The position numbers and the translations under genes are program-made. Of a stretch of DNA of 11,994 nt, positions 1 to 6,949 are shown piece by piece. The first letter of the stretch is position 1. The number at the start of each line of letters is the position of its first letter. Source of the stretch: Methanomicrobiales archaeon (GTDB lineage Archaea; Halobacteriota; Methanomicrobia; Methanomicrobiales; JACTUA01); contig JAJRCM010000162.1 of assembly GCA_028678965.1 (NCBI GenBank), positions 1 through 11,994 on the forward strand, given 5' to 3'. A model generated the notes under the pieces. It was not told where the DNA came from, searched no databases, and was given only the letters and a program-made list of their open reading frames with translations.

Positions 1-18
1 CACAAACGAATACCATAA

Positions 19-627
19 TTATGTGATGAGTCTAATATTTAAGGCTATGTGGTGGTCACAGAGGACTTCCCCGTTGATAGTGGGAAGGGTGACCACATCT
101 TCCTTTTTTAGGGTATAGATTCTTCCATCCACCCCCATGAAGGAATCGACATCGGTGAGCATCCGGACAACCATCTGTTCGCATGCAGGGCGTTCGGTAA
201 TCTTCTGCAGGCGTGCAGACTCTCCACCCCCCTCCCTCTCCGCTATCGGTAGTTGTTCCCCGGCGACGATATAATATGCCCTTGCCTCCTCGAGGGCATC
301 GAGGATCTTCCGGTAGACCGTTGCTTCCGGCGGGAGCATTTTTTTAATCTCTTCCCGATCAATGCCATGCTCCATCCGTGCACTGGCAAGTCCCAGAATC
401 TTTCGGGAACGTATCTGGAAGATCTCCTGGACCGTGTCACGGAGACTGAATATTTCCTCAATGACTGCCCGGGTTTCCTCGCTCAGAGGGTCTTTGGCAT
501 GGTAGACTTTCTCCTGCAATTCGTCGAGATAGTGACGGGTAATCTGGAAGACGTCCGGAGGTATTTCACTCAACCGGGCGGACTCTCGCTCATTGAGAAT
601 AATGTTCCGGAGTTCTTCCAGCTGCAT
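19..627 (-). CDS. gins51: GINS complex subunit of Gins51 (Sld5/Psf1-like) type
   Basis: Likely subunit of the archaeal GINS complex, which binds MCM helicase and a GAN/RecJ-like partner in the replicative CMG assembly. The 202-residue protein has a helical, charged N-terminal A-domain (about 1-100) and a short beta-rich C-terminal B-domain (about 150-202) with the pattern FMGVDGRIY, then KKEDVVTLP. This A-then-B order is the Gins51 arrangement rather than Gins23. The ATG at 627 has a strong GGGAGG ribosome site about 6 nt upstream and follows the priS stop by one base, so translation is probably coupled. The priS-gins51 neighbourhood is common in euryarchaea and supports the call. It is the last gene of the leftward cluster; its stop is 18 nt from the window edge, so no terminator can be judged. 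The family call is firm; the exact subunit name rests on domain order and context. Confidence 0.9.
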   Translation of the reverse strand: MQLEELRNIILNERESARLSEIPPDVFQITRHYLDELQEKVYHAKDPLSEETRAVIEEIFSLRDTVQEIFQIRSRKILGLASARMEHGIDREEIKKMLPPEATVYRKILDALEEARAYYIVAGEQLPIAEREGGGESARLQKITERPACEQMVVRMLTDVDSFMGVDGRIYTLKKEDVVTLPTINGEVLCDHHIALNIRLIT

Positions 628-628
628 G

Positions 629-1771
629 TCAGGATCCTCCCGCTATCTCAGCGAATCCGCGACAGCAGAGAAAGACAGCGAGCGCTTCAGGCACGGTAGA
701 GATCTTCCCTTTTATAACCTTATAGGTATTCCCGAGCAATTGCATGGAGAGATCACCTTGTGGCTCAATACTCACCTCACGTTCTCCAAAAATGACGGCA
801 TCGATGAGGGGATCGAACGAGGGCAGTTCCCTGACGGTAAGGGGGGTAACGCGGAATCCACTGCCCCCGTGAAGCGAAGAAGGCATCCGTATTAACCGTT
901 TGATATCAGTCGTAACCGGTTCATCGGCAAGCGCTGCATGCTCTTTCAACCGCTTTAAAAACTCCTTATTCGTCTCGGAAAGGACCATCTTCACTATTCG
1001 GTTTTTCAGGAGTGGCCCGGTTGTTTGTTCATGGAGCATGGCCAGGATCAGCGGGAGCCGCTGTACAAAGGTAGAGGCCGCCCGCGTCCCTACTCCTTCC
1101 AGTCCCGCGATCTGCCCCACTGCTTCTTCAGGTGGCAGGCTACCGAGCCATTGGAGGTAGCTCTCCAGTGCTTTGCGATACCGGGCAGGCCACCCCGGAG
1201 TACTGTGGCGATCAGGAGCGAGTAAAGATCGAGGATTGATCCCGATACCACAGACGTAATCGATGAGCTCCCTCCTCTCTTGGCTCCCCCACGCCCGAAC
1301 AGCCAGATCTCTGACGTGGAGATGGTATCCCCGACCTCCGGAAAAAACAACCTCAATGGAACGCTCCTCAAAACCGAGATCTGCAGTGAGCATGGCTATT
1401 AATTTCTGGGTCTCTTCTTTCACCCGATCAAGCATGAGGTGGTAGGGGCCGCGGGCGATGTGATCGGCATCAAGATCAAATATCAGATCAGCTCCATTCC
1501 ATAATTTCTCAGCCATCGTGGGAGCAGATGGGGAAGTATAGTACGCACAGGAGTAGAAGGCATGAGCGGGCACCATTCCCCGCAGATAGTCAACAAGCTC
1601 CCGTTTTCCCCCGAAGGCAAGGTGGCGACACATCCGAATCTCAGGATACGAAGGATCAAAAAAAATAAATCCCCATTCACGCTCTTCAAGGGCAGGAGGG
1701 GCAATGAGGTGACCTGTCTGGTAGTACCGCATGAAGCGTTGACGAAGGAATTCAAGGGTGGCTGGCTTCAT
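629..1771 (-). CDS. priS: DNA primase small (catalytic) subunit PriS
   Basis: Catalytic subunit of the archaeo-eukaryotic primase, which makes primers on single-stranded DNA together with PriL (not in this window). Length is 380 residues, normal for the family. The metal-binding acidic motif is seen as DLIFDLDAD at about residues 95-103, followed by the nucleotide-binding SGGRGYHLHV at about 144-153. Near the C-terminus, TTDIKRLIRMPSSLHGG is the typical late motif carrying another conserved Asp and the SLH signature. The ATG at 1771 overlaps the elp3 stop by 4 nt (ATGA) and has a GAGGTCA ribosome site 4 nt upstream, indicating translational coupling. The stop is one base from the gins51 start. 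All expected catalytic motifs are present; nothing is truncated. Confidence 0.97.
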   Translation of the reverse strand: MKPATLEFLRQRFMRYYQTGHLIAPPALEEREWGFIFFDPSYPEIRMCRHLAFGGKRELVDYLRGMVPAHAFYSCAYYTSPSAPTMAEKLWNGADLIFDLDADHIARGPYHLMLDRVKEETQKLIAMLTADLGFEERSIEVVFSGGRGYHLHVRDLAVRAWGSQERRELIDYVCGIGINPRSLLAPDRHSTPGWPARYRKALESYLQWLGSLPPEEAVGQIAGLEGVGTRAASTFVQRLPLILAMLHEQTTGPLLKNRIVKMVLSETNKEFLKRLKEHAALADEPVTTDIKRLIRMPSSLHGGSGFRVTPLTVRELPSFDPLIDAVIFGEREVSIEPQGDLSMQLLGNTYKVIKGKISTVPEALAVFLCCRGFAEIAGGS

Positions 1772-3342
1772 GTGACCTCTTTCACCATATACGGTCCTCG
1801 CCTGGCATATCCATGACGGCGGTAATACGGGCGAACCCCGATCCCGCTCATGATCGCGATCTCGCTATATCCTGCTGCATGGCTGCATTCTTCAGCAACG
1901 GTGAGCAGCTCCTGACCAACCTTCCGATGCTGCCATGCACTACTCCGCGGTCTCTCACCGACTGGGACAAGTTCCCCGTAGACATGGAGCTCCCGCAATA
2001 GGGTTGCGTCATGTAGTTCAGGCCGGTGCGGTTGATATGGTTTTCGTAACCGTGCAAATCCAATCAATGCATCACCAGAGACCATAGAAAAGAAATGTTC
2101 GGTGCCTCCCCCACACGTGTACCGCAGCTCCTTTATCTCGGATTCCGCCTCATGATCGGTCCTGCCTACTTCACGGCAGCGGATACAACGGCATCGTTTA
2201 CCTTCCCGTTCCAGCTGTTTCTTAGCCAGTTGCCGAAAATTGCTATGCCTTGATCCCGCTAGGATCAACTGTGCCGGAATATCCCGCTGGATACGCTGGA
2301 GCCGCACATACTCGGGAAGGAGCGATTTCGCGTAGGCAATGAGATCGATCAAGTCCTCTTCGCGGTAGGGCTGATATTTACCTGCTTTCCAGAGGGCCTC
2401 GATCTCTGAGCCGGGAGTGACCAGGGTGGGGTATATTTTAAGAAAATCCGGCCGCAAGTCTGGGCTGGAAAACAGAAGCTCGAACATTCTCCGGTCATCC
2501 GCGAGTGTGCTTCCTGGCAGGTTGGGCATCACATGGAACCCTACCTTGAGACCACTGTCGCGCAGAAGCCGGTTTGCGGTGATGGTATCTTCTACCGTAC
2601 ATCCCCGACGATTGAGGAGAAGGATGCGATCATCGAGTTGCTGCACCCCCAGTTCAACCTTCGTTACTCCGAGCGAAAGCATCTGGTCAATATGAACCTG
2701 CCGTGACCAGTCAGGCCGGGTCTCAAACGTGATAGCGACACACCTCGCGGTGGCACGCTCATTCTGTGCCGCCACTTCCTCAAATGAGGGTTGCAGAGTA
2801 GATGGCTCGACCGGGTACTCATTCATCGCCTGAATGCAGCGGCTCACAAACTCTTTCTGGTAGGGAAATGGCCGTGCGGTCATTGTCCCCCCCATGACAA
2901 TCAGTTCCACTTTATTGACGTGATGCCCGAGCATATGGAACTGCTCCAGACGGGCTCTCACCTGTTTGTAGGGATCGAACTGGTGCTCTCTGGCCCTGAG
3001 CGCGGCCGGCTCCTCTCCCGTGTAGCTCTGTGGGGATTGAAAGGGGTGTGCAGGGCCACCGGGACAGGGGAGGCACTTTCCGTGGGGGCAGGGGTAGGGA
3101 GATGTCATTACCGCCACAGGAGCGACTCCGGATATCGTTCTTGTGGGTTTGAGAAGCAGCAATCTCCGTAATGCTACCCGTTCCTGATCGGAAGCAGCGG
3201 AGAGAATACGGGAGTTCTTTGGAATGTCAGTAATACCGAACTGCCGGCAGACCTCCAGTTTGATCTGCTGGACATCTGCGAGATCAGGTAATACAGAAAA
3301 GATACGGGAGATTATTTCCCGACAGACCGCTCCCTCATCCAT
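1768..3342 (-). CDS. elp3: Elp3-family radical SAM / GNAT tRNA U34 carboxymethyl-modification enzyme
   Basis: Archaeal Elp3, which acts alone in place of the eukaryotic Elongator and modifies wobble uridine of tRNA with acetyl-CoA and radical SAM chemistry. Length is 524 residues. The iron-sulfur motif CPHGKCLPCPGG gives Cys85, Cys90 and Cys93 (CX4CX2C). Typical radical-SAM stretches follow (ITFETRPDW, VELGVQQLDD, FHVMPNLPGS), then a Cys-containing zinc element (CRCIRC, about residues 395-400). The C-terminal GNAT domain carries LLRELHVYGELVPVG and RPYYRRHGY. Oddly, the acetyl-CoA P-loop reads QHRKVG (Gln471-Gly476), with Lys474 where the usual QxxGxG has its first Gly. The gene starts 3 nt after the UPF0058 stop and has only a weak ribosome site, so it probably depends on coupling. 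It overlaps priS by 4 nt. Confidence 0.95.
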   Translation of the reverse strand: MDEGAVCREIISRIFSVLPDLADVQQIKLEVCRQFGITDIPKNSRILSAASDQERVALRRLLLLKPTRTISGVAPVAVMTSPYPCPHGKCLPCPGGPAHPFQSPQSYTGEEPAALRAREHQFDPYKQVRARLEQFHMLGHHVNKVELIVMGGTMTARPFPYQKEFVSRCIQAMNEYPVEPSTLQPSFEEVAAQNERATARCVAITFETRPDWSRQVHIDQMLSLGVTKVELGVQQLDDRILLLNRRGCTVEDTITANRLLRDSGLKVGFHVMPNLPGSTLADDRRMFELLFSSPDLRPDFLKIYPTLVTPGSEIEALWKAGKYQPYREEDLIDLIAYAKSLLPEYVRLQRIQRDIPAQLILAGSRHSNFRQLAKKQLEREGKRCRCIRCREVGRTDHEAESEIKELRYTCGGGTEHFFSMVSGDALIGFARLRKPYQPHRPELHDATLLRELHVYGELVPVGERPRSSAWQHRKVGQELLTVAEECSHAAGYSEIAIMSGIGVRPYYRRHGYARRGPYMVKEVT

Positions 3343-3345
3343 GCA

Positions 3346-3612
3346 TCAATGGTGGGCAGCCACCTGCTCAGTATGCACCTCGGGAGTGAAATCCACTGCC
3401 GGGGTATTGTGGGCATGGATATGGTGAACGATCTCCTCACCAAGAGTGAGAATCGCTTTTTTATGCAGGACTTTGTTTTTATGTATATGAACCGGAGAAA
3501 CATAGAGAGAAGAGTATTTTGCGGCAGCGATTTCTTCGCCAGTCGTGCTCTCGTAATATTTCTTGATGTGTACAAGTAACATGTGTAGATGTAGAAGTTC
3601 CTCCTTTTGCAC
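3346..3612 (-). CDS. UPF0058 family small protein, histidine-rich
   Basis: An 88-residue protein recognised as UPF0058, an archaea-restricted helical family of unknown function. The N-terminal helix (KEELLHLHMLLVHIKKYYE) is the family hallmark. The start is GTG at 3610-3612, with an AGGTGA ribosome site 4 nt upstream; no ATG in this frame gives a full-length family member. Thirteen of the 88 residues are histidine, concentrated at about 42-50, 64-71 and the C-terminal HH, so metal binding is possible but unproven. It is the first gene of the leftward cluster UPF0058-elp3-priS-gins51, with elp3 only 3 nt downstream. Function is not known; the family assignment is confident. Confidence 0.85.
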   Translation of the reverse strand: MQKEELLHLHMLLVHIKKYYESTTGEEIAAAKYSSLYVSPVHIHKNKVLHKKAILTLGEEIVHHIHAHNTPAVDFTPEVHTEQVAAHH

Positions 3613-3686
3613 GCTCTCACCTTTCCCTAAACACTACTATTTTCGAGGATAGATATACTTTATTGGTGATCTTTATATCAGACAAC
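3613..3686. promoter_or_regulatory. Divergent promoter region for UPF0058-elp3 cluster and ADP-ribosylglycohydrolase
   Basis: AT-rich gap between two divergent genes. The near-palindromic GATATACTT at 3652-3660 can be read as a TATA box on both strands: on the plus strand it would start RNA about 26 nt on, near 3680, giving a very short leader for the ATG at 3687; on the minus strand (AGTATATC) it would start near 3628, just upstream of the UPF0058 ribosome site at about 3617-3622. A second TATA-like stretch (TTTATATC, 3672-3679) could serve the minus strand. Elements are assigned by position and composition only. Confidence 0.5.
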
Positions 3687-4550
3687 ATGCGGTCAGTAGG
3701 AAGCTTGGTGGGACTCGCAGTTGGTGATGCAATGGGTGCGCCCCTGGAGGGGCTGCCGCGGCCCTCGATTCCTGTCACTTCGATGATCAGCGGTGGTCGC
3801 CTCCATAGGCGGGCGGGTTCATATACTGACGACACTCTCCAGGTACTTGCCCTCACCCGGTCGCTGCTCCGCTGTCATGGCTATAATGGTGCCGATACCC
3901 TCCAGCAGCTGATTGAGGTGTACCGTCGTGATCCCCTAGTATTTGGACCTACCTCCACTGCTGTCTTTGATCTAATTCTCCATCGGGCACCGCCGGAAGA
4001 TGCAGCCCGCCACATCCACTCCACAAGGGGTAGCAGGAGTAATGGGAGTGTCATGCGTGGCATACCTCTTGGCATCTTTTACCATGACCCGGTGGTAGTC
4101 TATGAAGTCAGCCTATCCTGTTCACGCCTCACCCACCTCGATCCCATAGCCGGGGAGTGTTCTGCGGTGATGAATATCATGATCAGCGGCCTCTGCCGTG
4201 GTATGAAAAAAGCGGCTGCACTCCCGTGGGCCATCCACTGGTGTGAGAATAAGGAAGTAGCCGCGATGCTCATCAGATTCGACGATTATGAACCCGCACC
4301 TTCACTCGATGCGCTGGGTGCCACTCACTGTGCGGTACGGGTGTTCATGGAAGCAGCATCCTTTGAAGAGGCAGTGGTGCGAGCTGTGAACCTAGGGGGT
4401 GATGCGGACACCATAGGGGCACTCTGTGGTGCTCTGGCCGGTGCCGCATGGGGATTATCGGCTATCCCCCCGCGATGGCTTGACACCCTGAGGGATGCAC
4501 CCATGATTCTTGAGGCCGCTTCACGGCTCTCCAAGATAGCGGAACCCTGA
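3687..4550 (+). CDS. ADP-ribosylglycohydrolase family protein (ARH/DraG-like)
   Basis: A 287-residue hydrolase expected to remove ADP-ribose from a modified protein or other acceptor using two Mg ions. All family motifs are present in order: GLAVGDAMGAPLEG (residues 9-22), the metal-binding TDDT (47-50), NGSVMRGIPLG (119-129), THLDP (149-153) and the second metal site GGDADTIGALCGALAGA (237-253). The ATG at 3687 is preferred because residue 2 leads directly into the first motif; an in-frame TTG at 3663 and GTG at 3666 would only add eight residues. GGTGAT at 3665-3670 is too far upstream to be a classic ribosome site, so a leaderless or near-leaderless message is likely. It stands alone on the plus strand and converges on UPF0179 with a 7-bp gap. 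No nitrogenase or ADP-ribosyltransferase gene is visible nearby, so the substrate is unknown. Confidence 0.92.
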   Translation: MRSVGSLVGLAVGDAMGAPLEGLPRPSIPVTSMISGGRLHRRAGSYTDDTLQVLALTRSLLRCHGYNGADTLQQLIEVYRRDPLVFGPTSTAVFDLILHRAPPEDAARHIHSTRGSRSNGSVMRGIPLGIFYHDPVVVYEVSLSCSRLTHLDPIAGECSAVMNIMISGLCRGMKKAAALPWAIHWCENKEVAAMLIRFDDYEPAPSLDALGATHCAVRVFMEAASFEEAVVRAVNLGGDADTIGALCGALAGAAWGLSAIPPRWLDTLRDAPMILEAASRLSKIAEP

Positions 4551-4557
4551 CCTCATA

Positions 4558-5007
4558 TCAGGGAGCGCGAAGCTCCACCAGCTTCAGGATACGCCCGCGC
4601 TCGCACACATCGGGGGCATTACCCAGCACCTCCCCCACGATATACCGCTCACCTTCAACGATGCCATCAGGATGACAGAGTTCGTAACTCCGGCAGGCGG
4701 TCTTGCTGCAGCTGGACGTATACGTAATGGTGGAATTTACGATCGCCATATCGGCACCCATCAGTGCAATGAGGGGTGCTTCGATAACATCGACTGCACA
4801 TGTCCCACCAAGGTGGACGGGGCACTCATGACGTGATCCCGATCTCACCGCGGTGATGCGATACTTCCTTCCTTGCTGGAGATTGTGGCATGCCTTTCGT
4901 ACCTTGCACACCTCACATTCAGCCAGTTCTCCCTCAAAAATGAATTCCATCCCTGGTTTGGCGAGTTGCACTCCGATGAGGGTGATCTTTGATTTACCTG
5001 ATGACAC
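4558..5007 (-). CDS. UPF0179 family cysteine-rich protein
   Basis: About 149 residues, recognised as UPF0179, an archaeal family of unknown function. It has nine cysteines (about residues 31, 34, 40, 62, 70, 100, 105, 111 and 135 from the chosen start), including CEVCKVRKAC and CSKTACRSYELC. This suggests bound zinc or an iron-sulfur cluster, though no biochemistry can be read from sequence. GTG at 5007 is chosen because GGAGTGA lies 5 nt upstream; an in-frame GTG at 5016, overlapping the egsA stop, would add three residues but has no spaced ribosome site. Its position directly after egsA implies co-transcription and possibly coupled translation. It converges on the ADP-ribosylglycohydrolase with only 7 bp between stops. 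Confidence 0.85.
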   Translation of the reverse strand: MSSGKSKITLIGVQLAKPGMEFIFEGELAECEVCKVRKACHNLQQGRKYRITAVRSGSRHECPVHLGGTCAVDVIEAPLIALMGADMAIVNSTITYTSSCSKTACRSYELCHPDGIVEGERYIVGEVLGNAPDVCERGRILKLVELRAP

Positions 5008-5012
5008 GGATA

Positions 5013-6101
5013 TCACTCCTGATAGAGCATGCGCACCAGCTCTCGAGCAGACTCTTCGGTTAGTCCCATATCGAGGATGGTAAACCGTTCCGGCCGGATC
5101 TCTCGTGCCGTGATAAGGGCTTGGACTGCCACCGAATCATCAATACCTATCTCCTGCGGGGTGGTTGGTGCCCCAATCTTTTTCAGTGCCTGTCTGATTG
5201 CCCGCCAGTCCCCGCCATGAAGGTACATGGTGATGATTGTACCGATCCCACACTTTTCCCCGTGAAGCCCTTTTCCCGGCGCCAGTCGGTCGAGCGCATG
5301 GCTGAATTTATGTTCTCCCCCACTTCCTGGGCGTGAAGATCCGGCGATGCTCATCGCGACACCTGAAGAGACCAGAGCTTTGGTGACAATCCATGCACTC
5401 TCTTCCTGGTGAGGCCGTATCAGGTCAGCGTTGCTCATAAGCATCTCTGCGGTCATTTTTGAGAGTGCCATGGCATACTCACTGATCGGTTCATGGCGGA
5501 GGCGATGAGATAGTTCCCAGTCAAGGATAGCAGTGGAATTGGAGATGATATCCGCACCCCCTGAAGCGAGGAGTCGATGAGGGGCCGCAGCGATAATGCC
5601 GGTATCAGCAACGATGGCCAGTGGTGGATGCGCCTGGAGAGAGACATTCCCCTCAATCGTGGGGACGGAAGCCCGTGCTGAGGCAATACCATCATGAGAA
5701 GCGGCAGTGGGGACGCTGATGAAGGGTTTATCGCGATTATAGGAGACGATCTTCGCGGTGTCGATCACCCGGCCTCCACCCACCCCAATAAAGAAGTCTG
5801 CATCTCGGCCGGCCTCCTCTGCCTCATCGATGATGCGGGGAGAGATCTCTCCTGCAATGAACACGCTGGTGGTATACTGCCCTCGCAAGAGCTGCTCCAC
5901 GGTTGACCCGGCAATCCCCTCTGTCCGGTGACCTGTAACGATGAGTACCGAATTGCCCAGTCCCAGATCTGAGCATACTGCGGGAAGATGCTCCAGAACA
6001 CCATGACCTATGACTACATCCCTAGGTAGCTGCATCCATTTGGACTTGTCAAAACGTTTATTCTTCAGTACTTGTATACCATCTCCACTCATCGGGATCA
6101 T
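5013..6101 (-). CDS. egsA: sn-glycerol-1-phosphate dehydrogenase [NAD(P)+]
   Basis: Reduces dihydroxyacetone phosphate to sn-glycerol-1-phosphate, the stereospecific backbone of archaeal ether lipids; a cytosolic zinc enzyme of the iron-alcohol-dehydrogenase/dehydroquinate-synthase fold. Seen: the conserved start FDKSKWMQLPRDVVIGHG (17-34), NAD(P)-binding FIGVGGGRVIDTAK (104-117), SVPTAASHDGIASARAS (129-145), and probable zinc ligands Asp184 in GGAD, a His in GGEHKFSHALD (261-271) and His280 in LHGEKCG. Length is 362 residues as drawn, slightly long at the N-terminus. The ATG at 6101 lies 2 bp from the divergent DUF63 ATG; an in-frame ATG at 6092 is an alternative, and the conserved part only begins at about residue 17, so the exact start is uncertain. 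It is followed by UPF0179. Confidence 0.95.
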   Translation of the reverse strand: MIPMSGDGIQVLKNKRFDKSKWMQLPRDVVIGHGVLEHLPAVCSDLGLGNSVLIVTGHRTEGIAGSTVEQLLRGQYTTSVFIAGEISPRIIDEAEEAGRDADFFIGVGGGRVIDTAKIVSYNRDKPFISVPTAASHDGIASARASVPTIEGNVSLQAHPPLAIVADTGIIAAAPHRLLASGGADIISNSTAILDWELSHRLRHEPISEYAMALSKMTAEMLMSNADLIRPHQEESAWIVTKALVSSGVAMSIAGSSRPGSGGEHKFSHALDRLAPGKGLHGEKCGIGTIITMYLHGGDWRAIRQALKKIGAPTTPQEIGIDDSVAVQALITAREIRPERFTILDMGLTEESARELVRMLYQE

Positions 6102-6131
6102 TCATGATTAGCGAGTTCATCTACAAATACT
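6071..6131. promoter_or_regulatory. Overlapping back-to-back promoters of egsA and DUF63 (inferred)
   Basis: With only 2 bp between the two annotated start codons, each promoter must lie inside the other gene. On the plus strand, TTGTATACC (6072-6080) sits about 27 nt before the DUF63 ATG at 6104, the distance expected for a leaderless archaeal message. On the minus strand, TAGTATTTGTAG (6120-6131) sits about 25 nt before the egsA ATG at 6101. Neither gene has a clear ribosome site, which fits leaderless transcripts. Inferred from spacing and composition. Confidence 0.4.
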
Positions 6132-6949
6132 ACATCGATCCCATCCGTTATAGTCAGCCGTACACTCTTGTGGATACACTTACCTACGCGATAATTCTCA
6201 TTGGTGCGGTATATCTCGTCTATCGCTGGCTGAACCACGCGGGTATTCCCGTCGACGAGAAACTGGTCCTGTCCACCATTCCTTTTGTTGTTTTCGGGGG
6301 ATTGCTCAGGGTGGTGGAGGATACCGGCATGATTACCTCTGATGTGCGGTTTCTCCTGGTGACCCCTCTCATCTTCTTTGTGGTCTTCTTCATCACCGTC
6401 ATCGCTCTGGTCATCTCCCACCATCTCTCACAGCGGGGACGTATCAGCGAATTCACCACGGTCTATGCTGCAATCGGTATCGGTCTGGTGGTGGGGTGCG
6501 TGGCGGTGCTTGCCTCGTACGGTCTGCGATTCAGCACCATCGGGTTTGTTGAACTCTCCGTTATTCTCTCCCTCGCTTCCGTCACCTCACTCGTCCTGTG
6601 GGCTGGTATCCGTTACCTCTTCAGATGGACCTACGTCTCCTCCCCCCTCTACAGTCTTCTTATCTTCGGGCACATGCTGGATGCCAGTGCGACGAGCTAT
6701 GGAATCGACCTGCACACTATCTCGTATTATGAAGTGCATGTGGTGGGGTCAGCGATCATCTCCCTCACTGGCACCGGTTTCTCCATGTTTCTCCTGAAAC
6801 TGGCGGTTATTATCCCCGCGATATATATTCTCGAAGGGTACAAAAAGGAAGGGAACAGGGAACTGTGGTATGTTGTTGTGCTCTGTATGATAGTCCTCGG
6901 ACTAGCCCCTGGTACCCGTGACATGGGAAGGATGGTGTTGTATGTTTAA
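6104..6949 (+). CDS. DUF63 family polytopic membrane protein
   Basis: A 281-residue integral membrane protein of the archaeal DUF63 family, function unknown. The family-typical start (EFIYKYYIDPIRY) supports the ATG at 6104. Hydrophobic segments are seen at about 27-43, 54-71, 83-107, 117-141, 147-173, 180-198, 212-244 (long enough for one or two spans) and 255-270. The family signature FGHMLDASAT (188-197) and the following GID and YEVHV are present, adding conserved His and Asp residues within or at the membrane. There is no signal peptide. It overlaps the SpoIIM-like gene by 8 nt, so the two membrane proteins are probably translated together, and proS follows. No substrate or transport role can be deduced. 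Confidence 0.88.
   Translation: MISEFIYKYYIDPIRYSQPYTLVDTLTYAIILIGAVYLVYRWLNHAGIPVDEKLVLSTIPFVVFGGLLRVVEDTGMITSDVRFLLVTPLIFFVVFFITVIALVISHHLSQRGRISEFTTVYAAIGIGLVVGCVAVLASYGLRFSTIGFVELSVILSLASVTSLVLWAGIRYLFRWTYVSSPLYSLLIFGHMLDASATSYGIDLHTISYYEVHVVGSAIISLTGTGFSMFLLKLAVIIPAIYILEGYKKEGNRELWYVVVLCMIVLGLAPGTRDMGRMVLYV

Noticed and set aside
253..699. Plus-strand frame of 148 codons opposite gins51
   Set aside because: It is antisense to a recognised GINS protein with a good ribosome site; the translation shows no domain.
3312..3620. 102-codon minus-strand frame overlapping UPF0058
   Set aside because: It is out of frame with the recognised UPF0058 protein and overlaps the elp3 start; no family features.
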